Source: Pseudo-nitzschia pungens (taxonomy: Eukaryota; Bacillariophyta; Bacillariophyceae; Bacillariales; Bacillariaceae). Taken from it: a stretch of 64,000 bases of DNA. How positions within the stretch are numbered: the first letter of the stretch is position 1; each line of letters begins with the position of its first letter. The DNA lies in the NCBI GenBank assembly GCA_037355855.1, contig CM074758.1, positions 2,267,001 to 2,331,000 of the forward strand, in the 5' to 3' direction. A model generated the notes under the pieces. That model ran no database searches, was not told where the DNA came from, and saw only the letters and a program-made list of their open reading frames with translations. Positions 29,290-41,865 of the stretch are shown here, piece after piece. The position numbers and the translations under genes were made by a program.

Positions 29290-31593
29290 ATGGATATTGT
29301 AGACAACGCATCATTTCTACAATTATTTCTTTCGGCTATTGGTTCCATAGTTGTATATCGTTTACTTTCACATACAATGGCTCTGCTCAAACTTCCAAAA
29401 TGCTTCGGCAAAAGGAAACATCAAAACATGCACGATGGAAGCATATCCTCCTCGTCCTCGGTACCCGACGTCAACAGCGATTCCTTAGAGTTGTCAGACA
29501 GCGGTAGCGATGTGTCAGGACACAGGTGCAACAAAGACAAACGTGACAAGGTCATTCGTTCATCTTTATCAGAGACGTCGAGTAGTGGATCAATAACATA
29601 CCGATCCTCCTTCGAAGACAAAGATATATCTGTATCATCATCGGGCGACGACAAGAAACCTGCGGCTCTCTCTACCACTTCTGCACCGTTCTTATTGCTA
29701 GGTTCTGATGTGATGATATCCGTTGTCAGCTTCCTAGATCCGAGAGAAACGCTTGATCTTCTGACTATGCCAATATGTAAGGAATGGCGCGTCTCATATA
29801 CTTCAGACCAAGATTTATGGAGAACAATCTGCTGTACAGATCCATTTTCGGCCGACCTCTCAATCAATGGCTCTGCGAATGAAGACACCAATACTAGTGC
29901 TTCACTGCACATAGTCAGTTGCTACGATGACATCGACGACGATTCGTTCTGCTCCTTAGGCAACAATAGTCACGATGTTTTTGGGGAATATCGTTTGATT
30001 TACACAAGTTTCGTGCGGTGCATGAATTACCTGGATCGGGTTCAAAACATCGATGGGGGTTATGGACGTGGTTCCGGGACAGGGAAGGGCTCCACTGCTG
30101 GAAGTGCTCACGTTACGAAGTTTCCGAAGTTTGGGGTTACGAAATCGCTGAAAAAGTTTTTGGCCAGAAGCAAGGAATACGGTCTTTTGAGGTCAGCGAT
30201 CGGAAGTGGCGCCGATTACGTATCGACGGCTCCGATTGGTATCTCATCCGACGGTCAGGAAATTGTGGTAAGTAACGCACGTGCAGGATAAATGCGGTCC
30301 TCGGCACGACCCGTTGTGTTCCTCTGTGGTATGAGAGAGTTATGCCGCGTCTTACATCTTTCTGCCCACTTTCCATTGTGAACCAGAAACCCTTGCTTTC
30401 CAACACCGACACGAAAGACAGTGACACGTCGAAACCGAAGTACGGAAATTCAATGATTACGAGACGACTTTGGGGACCCACTACTAATGGGTTACCTTCG
30501 CATCTGAATTTGCCAAAATCCTGCGCTATCTACTCGATTGTGAACTGGATGGTGGCTCACCCAAATGTAAGAGGCATCCAGACCATGTGCATTCAGTGTC
30601 TTCCTTCTCTCCTTGAAGACGAGCAACAGCGAATCACTGGGCAACGCGTAGGTTTGGTTGAAGTCATACTTTGTGCAATGTTGCGTTTCCCGGATAGCGC
30701 CGAACTGCACATCGCAGGTCTTTCACGCTATTGTGTTATTGGCGCGTCCTATTGGCGGCCGGGAAGGTATGCTTTTTGATCATTCTATGGCGGAGACGAC
30801 CCAAAGCATCGGTTTGACTTCTTTGATTGAATTGACAGATTCGGTTTCGCTGGCATCGCGTTGTGGTGGACTACCCTCTCAGAGAACGAAAGCGAGCACC
30901 GGGGGGACGTTCGACAGACATTCAAATCTTATCCATCAGCCGGAATACAGAAATGGAAGCACCGGGATTTCAATCTTGATTGATTCTATGGAACGGTTTG
31001 CATCGTACGAAAAAATTCAATCGATGGCATGCTGGGCATTTGTCAACGTAGCCCTTGTCCCCATGCAAAAGAACATGCTCATGAGACTCGGTGGTATCGA
31101 GGGTATCTTGAAGGCTATGGAGAACCACCCCAAGAGCTTCGATGTTCAGTTTCGAGCATTGTTTGCCCTCATCAACCTGGTTGTTCCATGTCGACCGTCC
31201 GATTTCTCAAACGATAAAATCATCGACGGCAGAGAGGCAACCGAAGCCGAAAGGGCCATTTTGGACAAACTCGGGTCGAAGATTGCCCGGCTATCTGTCT
31301 CGGCAATGACGAATTTTTGCTCCAGCGAGACGATTCTGAATCGAGGTTGCTTGGTGGTGCACAACCTCTCGCAATCCCCCGCGTTCATGGTGACCCTCCT
31401 CGAAACTCCCCACTGCTACCAAATCCTGGAGTGGTGCGTGACGAATCACTCGACCGACAATGTCTTGAGGAGTAGCGTATCGAGTACGTTGCATCGGATG
31501 CAAATGTACCTCGATGAACACCCGGACGTACAAGAACGATTCTCGCTGGCCCTCGAAAGGCAAAACCAAGATGTTTTAGAGCTCCTGTGGTAG
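29290..31593 (+). CDS. F-box/armadillo-like protein B (one frame break)
   Basis: Paralogue of the gene at 22498-26425, transcribed away from it. Exon 1 is 29290-30267, then a 119-bp GT-AG intron 30268-30386 in phase 0, then exon 2 to 31593. The first 30 residues are hydrophobic (FLQLFLSAIGSIVVYRLL) unless translation starts at the ATG at 29377. A shorter Ser-rich part leads to the F-box segment LLGSDVMISVVSFLDPRETL with LWRTICCTDPF, and exon 2 gives SCAIYSIVNWMVAHPNVRG, VFHAIVLLARPIGGREGM and CLVVHNLSQ. The frame shifts by one at the GG at 30717-30718. Alignment with paralogue A leaves no room for an intron, so there is one surplus base or a damaged gene. Without it the product is about 727 residues. 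Confidence 0.75.
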
Positions 31594-32399
31594 TGAAGAG
31601 AACGAATCAATCCGCACGCGGCGTGCTTCGATGCGCCCCGGGAACCGATCGAGATCAAAAGGGGTCTACGGAGAAACAGCCCGCCGCCCGGGATGTCCGC
31701 ATCCGATGCGTGAACATAGTGCACGCAGTCCGAGGAGGCTTTCGACATCCCGCGGATCCAACGCCCCGTGAAGGAGATGGCAAAAACACCGAAGGCCTCT
31801 CGATGTTCTCACGAGAGCATCGGTCCCAGAGAGAGAGAGAGACGGACCGCTCCAGAGATTACGCGATGAGAATCAACCCATGCATGAAAATCTGTATATT
31901 TGAAACATACAAACACAAACATTCCATTCCGGAACGATTTTTCCAATGTATTCCAGGACCCACTGCTCCCGGAAAAATGCGTCACAGTTCTCTATCTTGC
32001 ACATGCCCTGACTACGATCACGGCTGTATTTTATAATGCGTCAATTATTAGAAGATTTATTAGAAGATTTGTATTATGAACATATTCATACTATACTCCT
32101 ATGAAGACTTGGTGTACTATGTTGAATATATCCCTATCCACAGTCGTTACAATCTCTATCACAACATGATTTGATTTCCTTATGTGCATACCGGTACGTG
32201 TGCATTAGTTCACCCCAGGAATTTGAAACCGGTTCGTGTATGTGTGAAATGCTGCGGATTCATTCTTCAATCGTGTTGTCGGTAGGAGCACGCACAAGTA
32301 CCGCTATGCATGCGAAATCCGTGGTTTGTTCCTCCCTGGGACACATCGAGTGCTAGCGTAGTAGAGCATGGTATTGTGTTGTGTTGTGTTGTCTTGGTC
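31594..32399. other. Intergenic region between convergent genes
   Basis: About 0.8 kb between the stop of F-box gene B and the 3' end of the bromodomain gene. Contains an AG-repeat near 31,830 and AT-rich 3'-UTR-like sequence. No gene seen. Confidence 0.5.
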
Positions 32400-33705
32400 T
32401 CAAGCTTGGATCGCACCGCCCTCCCGCTTGATTCCCACGTTGCCGGCCGCGGCGGTCTTCGGCGTTGCCTGTTTCGCTGCTGCTGTGCCACCGGTGCTCG
32501 CGGCAGCATTGCTTGCGGCGGCGCCGATAGCAGCGACAACCACCGACGGATTTGCAACAGCAACAGTGCCAGCAACAGCACCAGCACCAGTGCCAGTCAC
32601 TGCAGCACCCGGCATCGGAGACGTCGTCCGGCTGTTGTTCCCCCTGCCACCGCCCCTGGCTTCCCTGTTGACGGCCGTCCAGACGTATTCCGTGGCAACG
32701 CTCTCGAATTCTCTCGTGACCAGGGCGTAATCCGATTCCCTCCCGTTGTACTTGACGCAGTTGTGGCCGATGAGATGGACCTGTTTCAAAATGCCCTCGT
32801 AGTTTCGAATGTGCCTCGAGAGAATGAGCTTGCGGATGAGCGAGAGATCCATCGGAAACCGAATCCGGTCCGTGTACCCCGGGGCTTCCTTGGGATTGAC
32901 GGGCCTGCGAAACACGAGGGAGCTGCGGTGCATGTAGAGTTTTTTCCAGACCGCCAGAAGTTTTTCGGCGACGGCGTGTTCGCGGCTGTATTCGGGGTAT
33001 TCTGGCAGGGCTCCCAGTCGCCGGAATTGCGACAAGTCGTTCCACATGTTTGTTCCTGCGCTCGCACCGGCTGCAGTCTCGGGAAGCTCGCTGTTCTTCG
33101 GTGTCTTCGTTGACGCACCGCTGGATTCCGTGCCCGTTGCAGTCGGAACGGTTTTGTGGTTCGTGGTGCCGGCGACCGCGGTACTTTCGTTGGTGTTGTT
33201 TCCGTTTCCGTTTCCGCTCGTCGTCGCCACCATTGTCGTCGCCGCCGATTTGTTGGCGGCCGCGCTGTTGTTGCTGCTGCCACCGTAGTTGCCCTTCCAT
33301 GTCTTCTTGGTGCTGGCGGACTGCGACGCAATCCCAACGTTGTGTGCGAGTTGGGAGAGTCCCTGTTTTTCTCGGTGCGCCGGGAGCTGGCTAGACGGCG
33401 GAAGGGGTGTCGTCAATTCGTGTCGGAGGCGGCCCAGGAGCGCGGACAGGGTCCAGTGGGTGTCGGGTGGGGTGAATTCCGATTCGAGCATCGTTTTGAG
33501 GGTCGCCGTCTCTTTGGGAGTCAATGGCGGCGGCAATGGCGATGACGACGACGAATACGACGACGACGCATTCTTTGGTTCCGGCGTGTTGCCAGGTCGT
33601 TGCCGTCGGCGCTGTGTCGTTTCCGTTTGTCCCTCCATTATTAGCATTGGTTTCGGAATCCTTTGCCTCGATATCGGTGGTTCGGTTCGTTTTGTTTTGC
33701 TGTTG

Positions 33706-33737
<32 letters not shown>

Positions 33738-34318
33738 CCAGTCGTAGGCCCCGCCGCAGGAGCTCGAGTTCGGTTTCGAGCGCGGCTTCGCACGCCCTCG
33801 CTTCCGAGACGATCATTTTGAGTTCCCGCATCGGGATCCCGTCGGTCAATCGATACAGGGAGGACGACAAGAGTTCCACCGTTGCCGGCGACGAAGCGTT
33901 CGAGATTTCCTCCGCATAGGAAAGCGAAGAAGGATCCCCGGAAGCACCCTTGGTGCCGCTGTTGTGGCCCGTCTTTTTCTTCTTCTTGTTGCCGGTGCCC
34001 TCGTCGTTGCCCGATGCCGACGTTGATGCCGACGCCGATGCCGAGGACGCGGCTGTGGTTGTTGTTGCTGCTACTGCTGCTGCTGTAGTTCACAACTCTG
34101 GGTTCCGCAGCATTGGTTTCGCCACCGGATGCAGCGGAGGCTGCTTCGCTTCTGGCCCGCTTTTTGGTGGTCGTTGCCGCGGCATCGGCAGCCGTGGGAG
34201 TGGCTCCGCGGCCTCCCCTGCCCGCAATCGCGCTCGTCTCCTTCTTGCTGTTCCTGGCAGCCGCAGCAGTGGTGTTTCCGTTGGGGCTACTGCTACTGCT
34301 GCTGTTCCCGTCCCCCAT
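32400..34318 (-). CDS. Bromodomain protein, frame broken at repeat tracts
   Basis: Probable chromatin reader of acetyl-lysine. From ATG at 34318 the first part is Ser/Ala-rich with an NLS-like KKRARSEA. The second part, in another frame, has a Lys run, then SSLYRLTDGIPMRELKMI and a coiled coil (EACEAALETELELLRRGLRLE) ending in polyQ. The third part, in the third frame, carries a bromodomain: WKKLYMHRSSLVFRRPVNPK, FPMDLSLIRKLI, and NCVKYNGRESDY with the conserved Asn after Tyr; the tail is Ala/Gly-rich. The total length is 639 codons plus exactly two bases, so two surplus bases would unify it. One lies near the AGC/AAC tract at about 34,020-34,090, the other near the CAG/CAA tract at 33,700-33,745. 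No GT lies between coiled coil and bromodomain frames to allow an intron there. Confidence 0.7.
33702..33740 (-). repeat. CAG/CAA polyglutamine tract
   Basis: On the minus strand four CAG codons, six CAA, one CAG and one CAA code for 12 glutamines after the coiled coil of the bromodomain protein. The tract ends in AAAAC runs, where a single-base frame change occurs. Confidence 0.8.
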
Positions 34319-35542
34319 TGCTAACAAACCCTTCGGACGGATGTCACTCCCGTTTCTGGTCAATCCGATGAACTGCGTCGAGATCTCAAAATGAGAACTA
34401 CTAATAACTGTAATATTATTATTGTGATACACGCGGGCTTTTGCGGACGAGTACGGTCGTTTGTCGCGCGGTAAGATTTATTGTCGACTTAGCGGAAATA
34501 ATAGTATTAGTATTACGAAGCACGACTTCGTACTGTTTTTTTGTTTTTTGTCAGCGTTTTCACAATAAGTAATTCCGCGCCATCATGTGACTTGTTCCTT
34601 ACCCTAAAAATGAAAATACACGAAAAAAATCCAAATTCTACGAAGTAACCTAAAGATCTTACCTTTCCGGTAACTTACTGTAGAAAGTTTTGGTTGTTTT
34701 TGCTAAAGTACCGGTAGTAATTCGTACTGGTAGTAAAAATAGTACATCACGAGTAACTTGGTTCGCACTTGTTATGTACGAAGTAGTAACCTTACGAAGT
34801 ACGTAGTACTACGTAAAATCTTACGAAGTACTGTACGAAGCAATTCGAACCCATTGTTTCGGAATGACATACAGACCTTTTTTCATTCTACTTGTACCCG
34901 TAAGATCTTACCATAAGGAATTAGGATTTGTTCTTTCCCTCCATCGGGAACTAACTTGTAGCGTAAACGAGTTCTGGCACAAGGTAGTAGACAGTAGACA
35001 GTGTACTGGTACCTTGCGTGTCATCCCGATCGAACCGTTGGAGTGAGATCGATGATAAGGTTTAAGGTACCGGTAGCCTAAGTTACCTGACGTGTACCGT
35101 GATGGTGAGATTCTTTTCTTCCGTACGAGTAAGGTTTACCGTACAGGATTGATTCATTCATTCATTCGGTGACTGGGTTTTGCTGAGTTGGGATTGATTC
35201 ATTCGATTTTCATTCATTCATTTTAATTCATCCATCGCCAAGTTGTTGTTCGTGTCGTGTCCATCGGACATCGAACATCGTTAGTTTCTAATGCACCTGT
35301 CGAATAATAATTTGTTCCGAGAACGCCAAATTAATCGATGACAATCTCGAGTGGTAGTACGTACTCGTAGTCGTTAGAAGACAGTGTATCCATCACTGCT
35401 CGCAAATGATCTCGTTGTGCTGATCACACGGGTAGCATTGCATCTTTCAACCGAAGGGTTGCAGTACAGTGGTGATTCGTGATTCGTGATCCGTGATCCG
35501 TGATCCGTGCATGCGAGAGCAAGAGCAACGGCGGAAGCAACA
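34319..35542. promoter_or_regulatory. Divergent intergenic region rich in TACG/ACCGG words
   Basis: 1.2 kb between the head-to-head bromodomain and CSB-like genes. From 34,490 to 35,140 it is packed with TACGAAGTA, ACTTCGTA, TACCGGTA, TAAGATCTTA and TAGTACTACGTA words. From 35,150 to 35,235 it has ATTC tetranucleotide repeats, and near 35,475-35,510 a GTGATC(C/T) repeat directly upstream of the start. No gene seen. Confidence 0.55.
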
Positions 35543-38500
35543 ATGAACATCGATCATCTCCTCTCGGGTGGCAGCGGCACCAAGGCCAAAGCAAAGAAGA
35601 AGAAGAGGCCGGCAGCCGCAACTCTGAATACGAATGCAGCAGCGAAAAAGAACAAGAACGACGCCGACAAAGACGTCGACAACGACAACGACGATGATTT
35701 GTTGGCCATGGCTCTGGGATCGTCCGGTGTGCGCGATGCGGACGCCTACGAAGAATCGGTCCTTCGCGACGCAGAGATCTCGTCGACGCCGCGCTTGATG
35801 GCGAACCAAAGCAACAACGGCAACAGCAACGGCAACATCAACAACGACAACAGCAACGACAACAATCCGCGGCTTGGCTTCCCGTCCCTCGATGCAATGG
35901 TTCCCTCCCGCAATGTCCACGCCGATCTGGCGCACATCCGAACGGTCCTGCAAAACCTGCGCCGCGGTGCCAAGACTCCGATGACGAACCGCAGGGATTG
36001 CCTGAAGGAGCAAATGCTGCTGGCCCTGATTCGGTCGGCCACGGGGGATCCGGAAATGGGGGTCTTTCCACAGCAAGAAGCCAAGCAGGAGTGGAAGCGA
36101 CGAAAGTTGTACCGGAACGGAGCCAACGACGACGACGACGACAACGTCAACGACAATAACGACAATAACGTCAACGATGATGCGAATGCCCAAGGCCAGA
36201 CCAAAACCAATAGTAGCGTTGCCGCAAAGACCAAGACGAAACACAACTGACAATGACAACTGACAACGACAACGATCCAAACGCCACGTTCATCGACGAG
36301 TCAACCCCCGAGGGTCGCCTGGAGGGAATCAAAAAGGGCGTGCATCCAAAAACGACGGCCAAAAAATCGGTTCGCTTCGCCAGCGACGTCAAGCCGGGTG
36401 CCGGCGACGCCCGAGCAAAACCGAAATCCCTCCTCTGCAAAAAGGTGGTGAGGATCAAATCCAAGGCCGGACGCCGCCGGATTTCCATGCAGGAACGCCG
36501 GAAGCGTCAGAACGGAGGGACGACCGACGGATTGGAAGGCGACCACGACCACCACGCCGATGCCAATGCCGACGTCGACGAGGACGAAAAGTTGTTGAAA
36601 GACAAAATTGTGGCCCAGCTCAAGCAAATTCGGGACGAACGGGAAGAGCGCAGGAAACGGCGGAAAGAAGCTTGGCGAGACAGCAATGACAATGACAGTG
36701 ACAATGCCAGTGACAATGATGATCATGGCGACGATAATGACGAACGAGAATTCGAATTCGATGGAGAAAACGACAACAATTCGCAAGAGGTATCGTCCTC
36801 GGAACCAACTACCGCTGTCGCGGTCGCGGTCGCTTCTGCTGACTCGTCGGCACACAAACCTTCGGAACGCGGCATCGATGGCAGCGTTGTGCTCTGCCCG
36901 CTTTGCAACGACGAAGTGCCGGTTCCGGTTTCACCCGAAGCGACCGACGAAGAGCAGAAAACAAACGCCGATTCCATCTTGGCCCAGCACATGGCCGAAT
37001 GCCAAACCAAACCCAAGACGCGACGAAAGCGCACCGTGAAGCCAAGAACCAGACGAACGAGTACGACTACTACTGCAACTGATACTGGTTTTTCGACGAC
37101 AACATCAACGCCTAAACCGCGGCCACGACCAAGCTACGTCGCAATCGACGGCAGTGACCAAGACGATACCGATCACGGTCATGATCAGGATCACGATCAC
37201 GATCATGTTCACGATCACGACGACTACATCGACGACGAGAACAATGACAACGGAGACCAAGACGAAAACGATCACGTTTTGATGGACGAAGACGTCGTCA
37301 TGGTCGACGACGATGACAACGATCTTGCAGCGAGCAAAATGGTCAAGCCCAACGCAACTACAACAAACTCAACAACAACAACAACAAACACAACAACAAC
37401 AAAACGAAAAAAGCGGTCGAGACGGAAGGCTCCGAGATCACCGAGAGCCGGCAAGAGGTTGTCGTCCTCCTTCTCCTCCGGATCGACTCCACTGGACGAT
37501 TGGTACGAGGACGACTACGAGGACCGAGTCGACGACTGGATCGAACACGGACTCGCCGAGATGCCAAACATGAAGGAGCGCGACGCAAACGAGGTGCCGC
37601 CCGGGGAACAAGAATGCGAGGGAGGATTGATCCTTCCGGCATGGGTCAACGATCGACTCTTTCCGTACCAGCGAACGGGGCTGCGCTGGATGTGGGAACT
37701 CCATCGTCAGCAGAGCGGAGGAATCCTCGGCGACGAAATGGTGCGTGATGTTTTGCGTCGTTTGCGTCATTTGATTTGATTTAGTGATTTGATGCGATTA
37801 AGTGATTCGATGCGATTAAGTGATTCGATTTGATTCAGTGATACGATTCGATTCGATTCGATTCAGTGATGCCGTGATTTCGTGATTTGATTTCTCCTTT
37901 GGTTCCCGGCGACTGGACTGCCCCGTTCACTGACTTGCATGTCGCGCGTGATACATCTTGCATCCAAACCAATATCAATGTCCTTGAACTCACTCGAATA
38001 TATCCGTCGAAAATGCTGGTGATTTCAGGGATTGGGCAAGACGATCCAGGTGTCGTCCTTCTTGGGTTGCATGGCCGCAAGTCGCAAACTCAAATCGATT
38101 CTCATCATAAGTCCGGCGACCATGCTTCAGCACTGGTTGAAAGAAATGGCAAAGTGGGCGCCCGGAGTGCGACGCATGCTCATCCATCAATCGGGGGACA
38201 CACCGATGCCATCGTCCCAATACCAGGGTCTCTTGTACAACACGGGACAGCGAAAGATCACGACCAAGAAACTGGTGGAAGCCGCGAGGTGGTTGAAACA
38301 TTCGAGACTGGATCGGCTGTATGAAATCATCGACGAAGAAGATCTGGAAACGAGGGACCCGTCGACCTTTTGCGGCACTGCCTACGCATTCGTGACAACG
38401 TTCGAAAACGTCCGGAGACACGAGGAGATCTGGACAAACCACGATTGGAGTTATGTGGTCATCGACGAGGCACAAAAAATCCGGAATCCAACCGCGGACA

Positions 38501-40825
38501 TCACTATGGTTTGCAAGGTAGGTAGTACTTTGTATTGGTAAGGTTTACCACGGGATGAATGCTGCGATTCAACGAACCCTGGGTAATTTTTCGCTGTCGC
38601 TGTCCTAACGACTTGCTGCATTCATCACCAAACCCTTCATGAATCAGAGACTCAAAACTCCGCATCGACTAGCGCTGAGTGGAACCCCGATTCAAAATGA
38701 TTTGAGAGAGCTGTACGTACGGTACACGCACACGAGTTTTGAAAATCACATGCCATTTTTCGTTTTCGTTGATGTTAGTACCTAATGCCTGATTTTCGCG
38801 TCGCCATATTTTTTTCGCAGGTGGTCCATTTTCGATTTTGTGTTCCCCGGTCGTTTGGGAACTCTTCCCGCGTTCGAAACCGAATTCGGAGTTCCAATCA
38901 AGAGGGGGGGATACAGCAACGCTTCGCCCATGCAGGTTCAGCTTGCCTATCGATGCGCACTGATTCTGAAAGATCTGATCAACCCATATCTGCTACGGAG
39001 ACTGAAAAAAGATTGCAAAGAAGTTCAGCGAATGCCGGGAAAGAAAGAGCAGGTGTTGTTTTGTCGGTTGAGCGATCAACAACGGATGATATACGAGGAT
39101 TTTCTTCGATCGGATTACGTGAAAAAAGTATTTCGGGGTACCGCACAGCTGTTGGGAGCGATCACGGTGATGAGAAAAATTTGCAATCACCCCGATCTTT
39201 TGAAGAATCCGGAGGACGGCTCGGGGGAACCTTTTGTGCTCGACGAAGCAAACTATTCGACGAAATCATCACGAGAGAGCAAAGTGAAAAATCACTGTGA
39301 TGGCAGCGACAGTTGTGAAACCGACGGAGAGCCGGATGCCAGAGCGGGTCTATTCAAATCCATGATCGAACGATCGGGGAAACTCGAAATATTGGCCAAA
39401 ATTCTGCCACTGTGGAAAAAGCAAGGTCACAGGGTACTCATCTTTTGCCAATGGAAGAAAATGCTCGATATTATCATGGACTTTGTGCAGTTCAAGGGAT
39501 GGAAGTTTGGCAGATTAGACGGGAACACCAACGTGGCCTCGCGGCAACGGCTTGTCGACACTTTCAATTCGGACACCTCGTACTTTGGTATGTTGTGCAC
39601 GACACGAACAGGTGGAGTCGGTCTCAATCTGGTGGGAGCCGATCGAATCATTCTGTATGAGTAAGTTGCTGGCCTTTTATTTTCAAACTGTCGTCGGGCT
39701 GTATCCACTGCCATGTCGCCTTCACTCTCATCCCCTCTGTTGTTATCTCAGTCCCGACTGGAATCCACAGACTGATGCTCAGGCTAGAGAACGAGCATGG
39801 AGATTTGGACAAGAACGGGAAGTTACCGTCTATCGCATGATTTGTGCAGGTAAGGTTCATCGCTTAGCTTCGTCAGATGGCATGGCACGGAAAGAAAAAC
39901 ATTGTGTAGGCTACAGTATGTTTCGATATCATTCCAACGTTCTCACTCTTACTTGAATGGCACTGATTGTGTAACAAAAGGAACGATCGAGGAAAAAATC
40001 TATCAACGGCAGATTTTCAAAACAGCGCTCTCCAACAGCGTATTGCAAGACTCGAAGCAACGTCGCCTATTTACCAACAAGGATTTGAAAGATTTATTCA
40101 GTCTCAAAGCAGACAACGGCAGTATTGTTGGAGGCAACGATGGAATGACAGAGACTTCAGAATTGACAAAAGGAGATGGCTACGTAGACCCTGACGATGA
40201 AAACTTTGTCTCCGATGACCAACAGGGTGACGGGGAAACCATGAAAACGGTTTTGAAAAGCAAGGGCTTGGCTGGAATTTTCGATCATGACATCGTGGAA
40301 GGCAAATCAAAAGACAAGAGAGCATCCGTTAGGGAAATGGAAGAAAAAGCGAAAAAAATAGCAAGGGAAGCATTGCGAAATCTACGGCAGAGCGTTACTG
40401 AGGACACACCTTCTACCGACCAAGAAAGCCGCTTCGGTGGAGGGAATGCAAGCAGCAGCAATCTACTGTCTTCGATTGCAGAGCGAAACTCAGAAATCAG
40501 GAACGCTGCAACTTTTAGCAGTGCGGACGAATCAAAGCAAAATGTACAGTTGTTAAAAGATCTTCAGGAATTTGTGGGCAGTCACACGCCATCCACTAGT
40601 GAAATCCTGGTACGTATAGGTCGCTCTGCAGGGTGTGGATTGGGTGGTTTCTTCCTCATCGCTTTGCTAACATTTTGATCCCTCCATCTCGACGAATACT
40701 CATAATGCATTCTCATATAATAGAATGAATTTTCATCTCAAGTATCAACACTGGACGCAGCAGTATTTCGGAGGCTCCTAAAATCAATTGCAATCCTGGA
40801 AAGTGGCAAATGGTCTTTGAAATAA
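35543..40825 (+). CDS. ERCC6: CSB/ERCC6/Rad26-type SNF2 DNA translocase
   Basis: ATP-driven SNF2 translocase of transcription-coupled repair. Exons: 35543-37740, 38029-38517, 38648-38712, 38821-39660, 39752-39849, 39981-40609, 40724-40825; all introns are GT-AG and all joins from 36253 on are in frame. Motif I is rebuilt over the first splice (LGDEM|GLGKTIQ). Motif II is [11 protein letters not shown] (DEAQ where CSB usually has DEGH). [12 protein letters not shown] and [12 protein letters not shown] are CSB-typical, [11 protein letters not shown] is motif VI, and [13 protein letters not shown] is the CSB C-terminal signature. N-terminally CPLC...HMAEC near 36,895-37,005 looks like a UBZ-type zinc finger. 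The leader part (35543-36250) ends in TGA two bases before an ATG in another frame. One missing base in the AAA near 36,240 would fuse both to about 1,473 residues, close to human CSB (1,493); otherwise the protein starts at 36253 (1,236 residues). Confidence 0.9.
37783..37868. repeat. GATTCGAT/GCGATTAAGT satellite in CSB intron 1
   Basis: Within the 288-bp first intron of the CSB-like gene, short units of the type AGTGATTCGATGCGATTA and GATTCGATTCGATTC repeat in tandem. This intron is two to three times longer than the others of the gene, apparently by this expansion. Confidence 0.75.
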
Positions 40826-41865
40826 CTTTGAGAGTGATATCCGTACTGTGAATCGACCGTTCCACAATTTCACTCAGCGTCTTGATTTCACTTGGATCTA
40901 GACTCAGGGAAATTTAGAATGGGGCAGAAAAAGATTAGAAAAAGTGGCTCCAAAACGCAGGTGTAATCTAACTCGAAATAATAACAGCTGGAGAAATGGA
41001 GTTCAACCCCGTTTCCTTGCCCACACGTGTCCCCATAGGCAAAGATCAGTGTTTAGAGAGGAAATTTTTTACTAGGATCAATTGCAGTGTTCGCGAGAGA
41101 TGAATCCATTTAGTTTTAACAAATTGCAATAAAGTGTCATTGCTGGTGGTGCTTAGGTCATTGATGATGGCGTTGGACTATGCCTACAAGTTTTGCAAAC
41201 ATTACCGAGGAGGGAATGCTGTACGGTATCCTAACTTGTTTGGGATTGCTGTAGTCACGGCTTCACTGGGGACTTCAACCAGAAAACTGTTGGAATCCTT
41301 CGAGTTTGCTTCTGGGACACGGTATTCTGATGCTCACTTGAGGGTCTTACCGAACCCTCATGGTTTGGTCTGGTAAGCCTTTACACAACTGGGAAAATCC
41401 GTTACCTATTTGTTTTTTGTGCACTTATGAAGTCCAACCACACGGACAAAAAAAATTCTACCGTTCAAGACAGGAAGTGTTTTTAAAATCTACAAAGCAG
41501 TATGAAGTATGAGAAACATCTCAACACTTTTTGTGAATCGTTTCTGGCCTTTTCACACAAGACTGATTATTGTCACATGCGACATTTGCCCTTATTGAAT
41601 TCGACAAATTCACAAAATTCGAAATCAAAAATACAACATCCTCAATCCTGTGCAAAATCTGGGCCATGGTGATGTGACAAGTTCTTCGGTCGTACAAGTA
41701 TTTACCTCGTACTCGTTTTTGAAGCCTGAAAGTCCGCAATCACAATTAAGATTAACAAGGTACCAGTACAAGTACGCTGAAGATCTTACCCTTTCCAACC
41801 TCAAACATCGACATTGGAATTCATAGAAATAAGTTCAACGTTAGCTGCAGATTGCGTGAGGGAAA
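40826..41865. other. Intergenic region
   Basis: About 1 kb between the CSB-like stop and the DUF389 gene start. An 80-codon open frame at 41,134-41,376 has no ATG at its beginning and no recognisable family, so I leave it out. The last 100 bp before 41866 contain GTACCAGTAC and AAGATCTTAC words and probably the promoter. Confidence 0.5.

Noticed and set aside
30700..30730. Programmed +1 frameshift at GGT CTT TCA in F-box gene B
   Set aside because: A CTT slip is known from yeast, but other breaks in the window share no common slippery codon and mostly sit on homopolymers, so surplus bases are simpler.
32353..33747. Several long plus-strand frames opposite the bromodomain gene
   Set aside because: They are mirror frames of GC-rich, trinucleotide-repeat coding DNA; the minus strand carries the recognisable domain.
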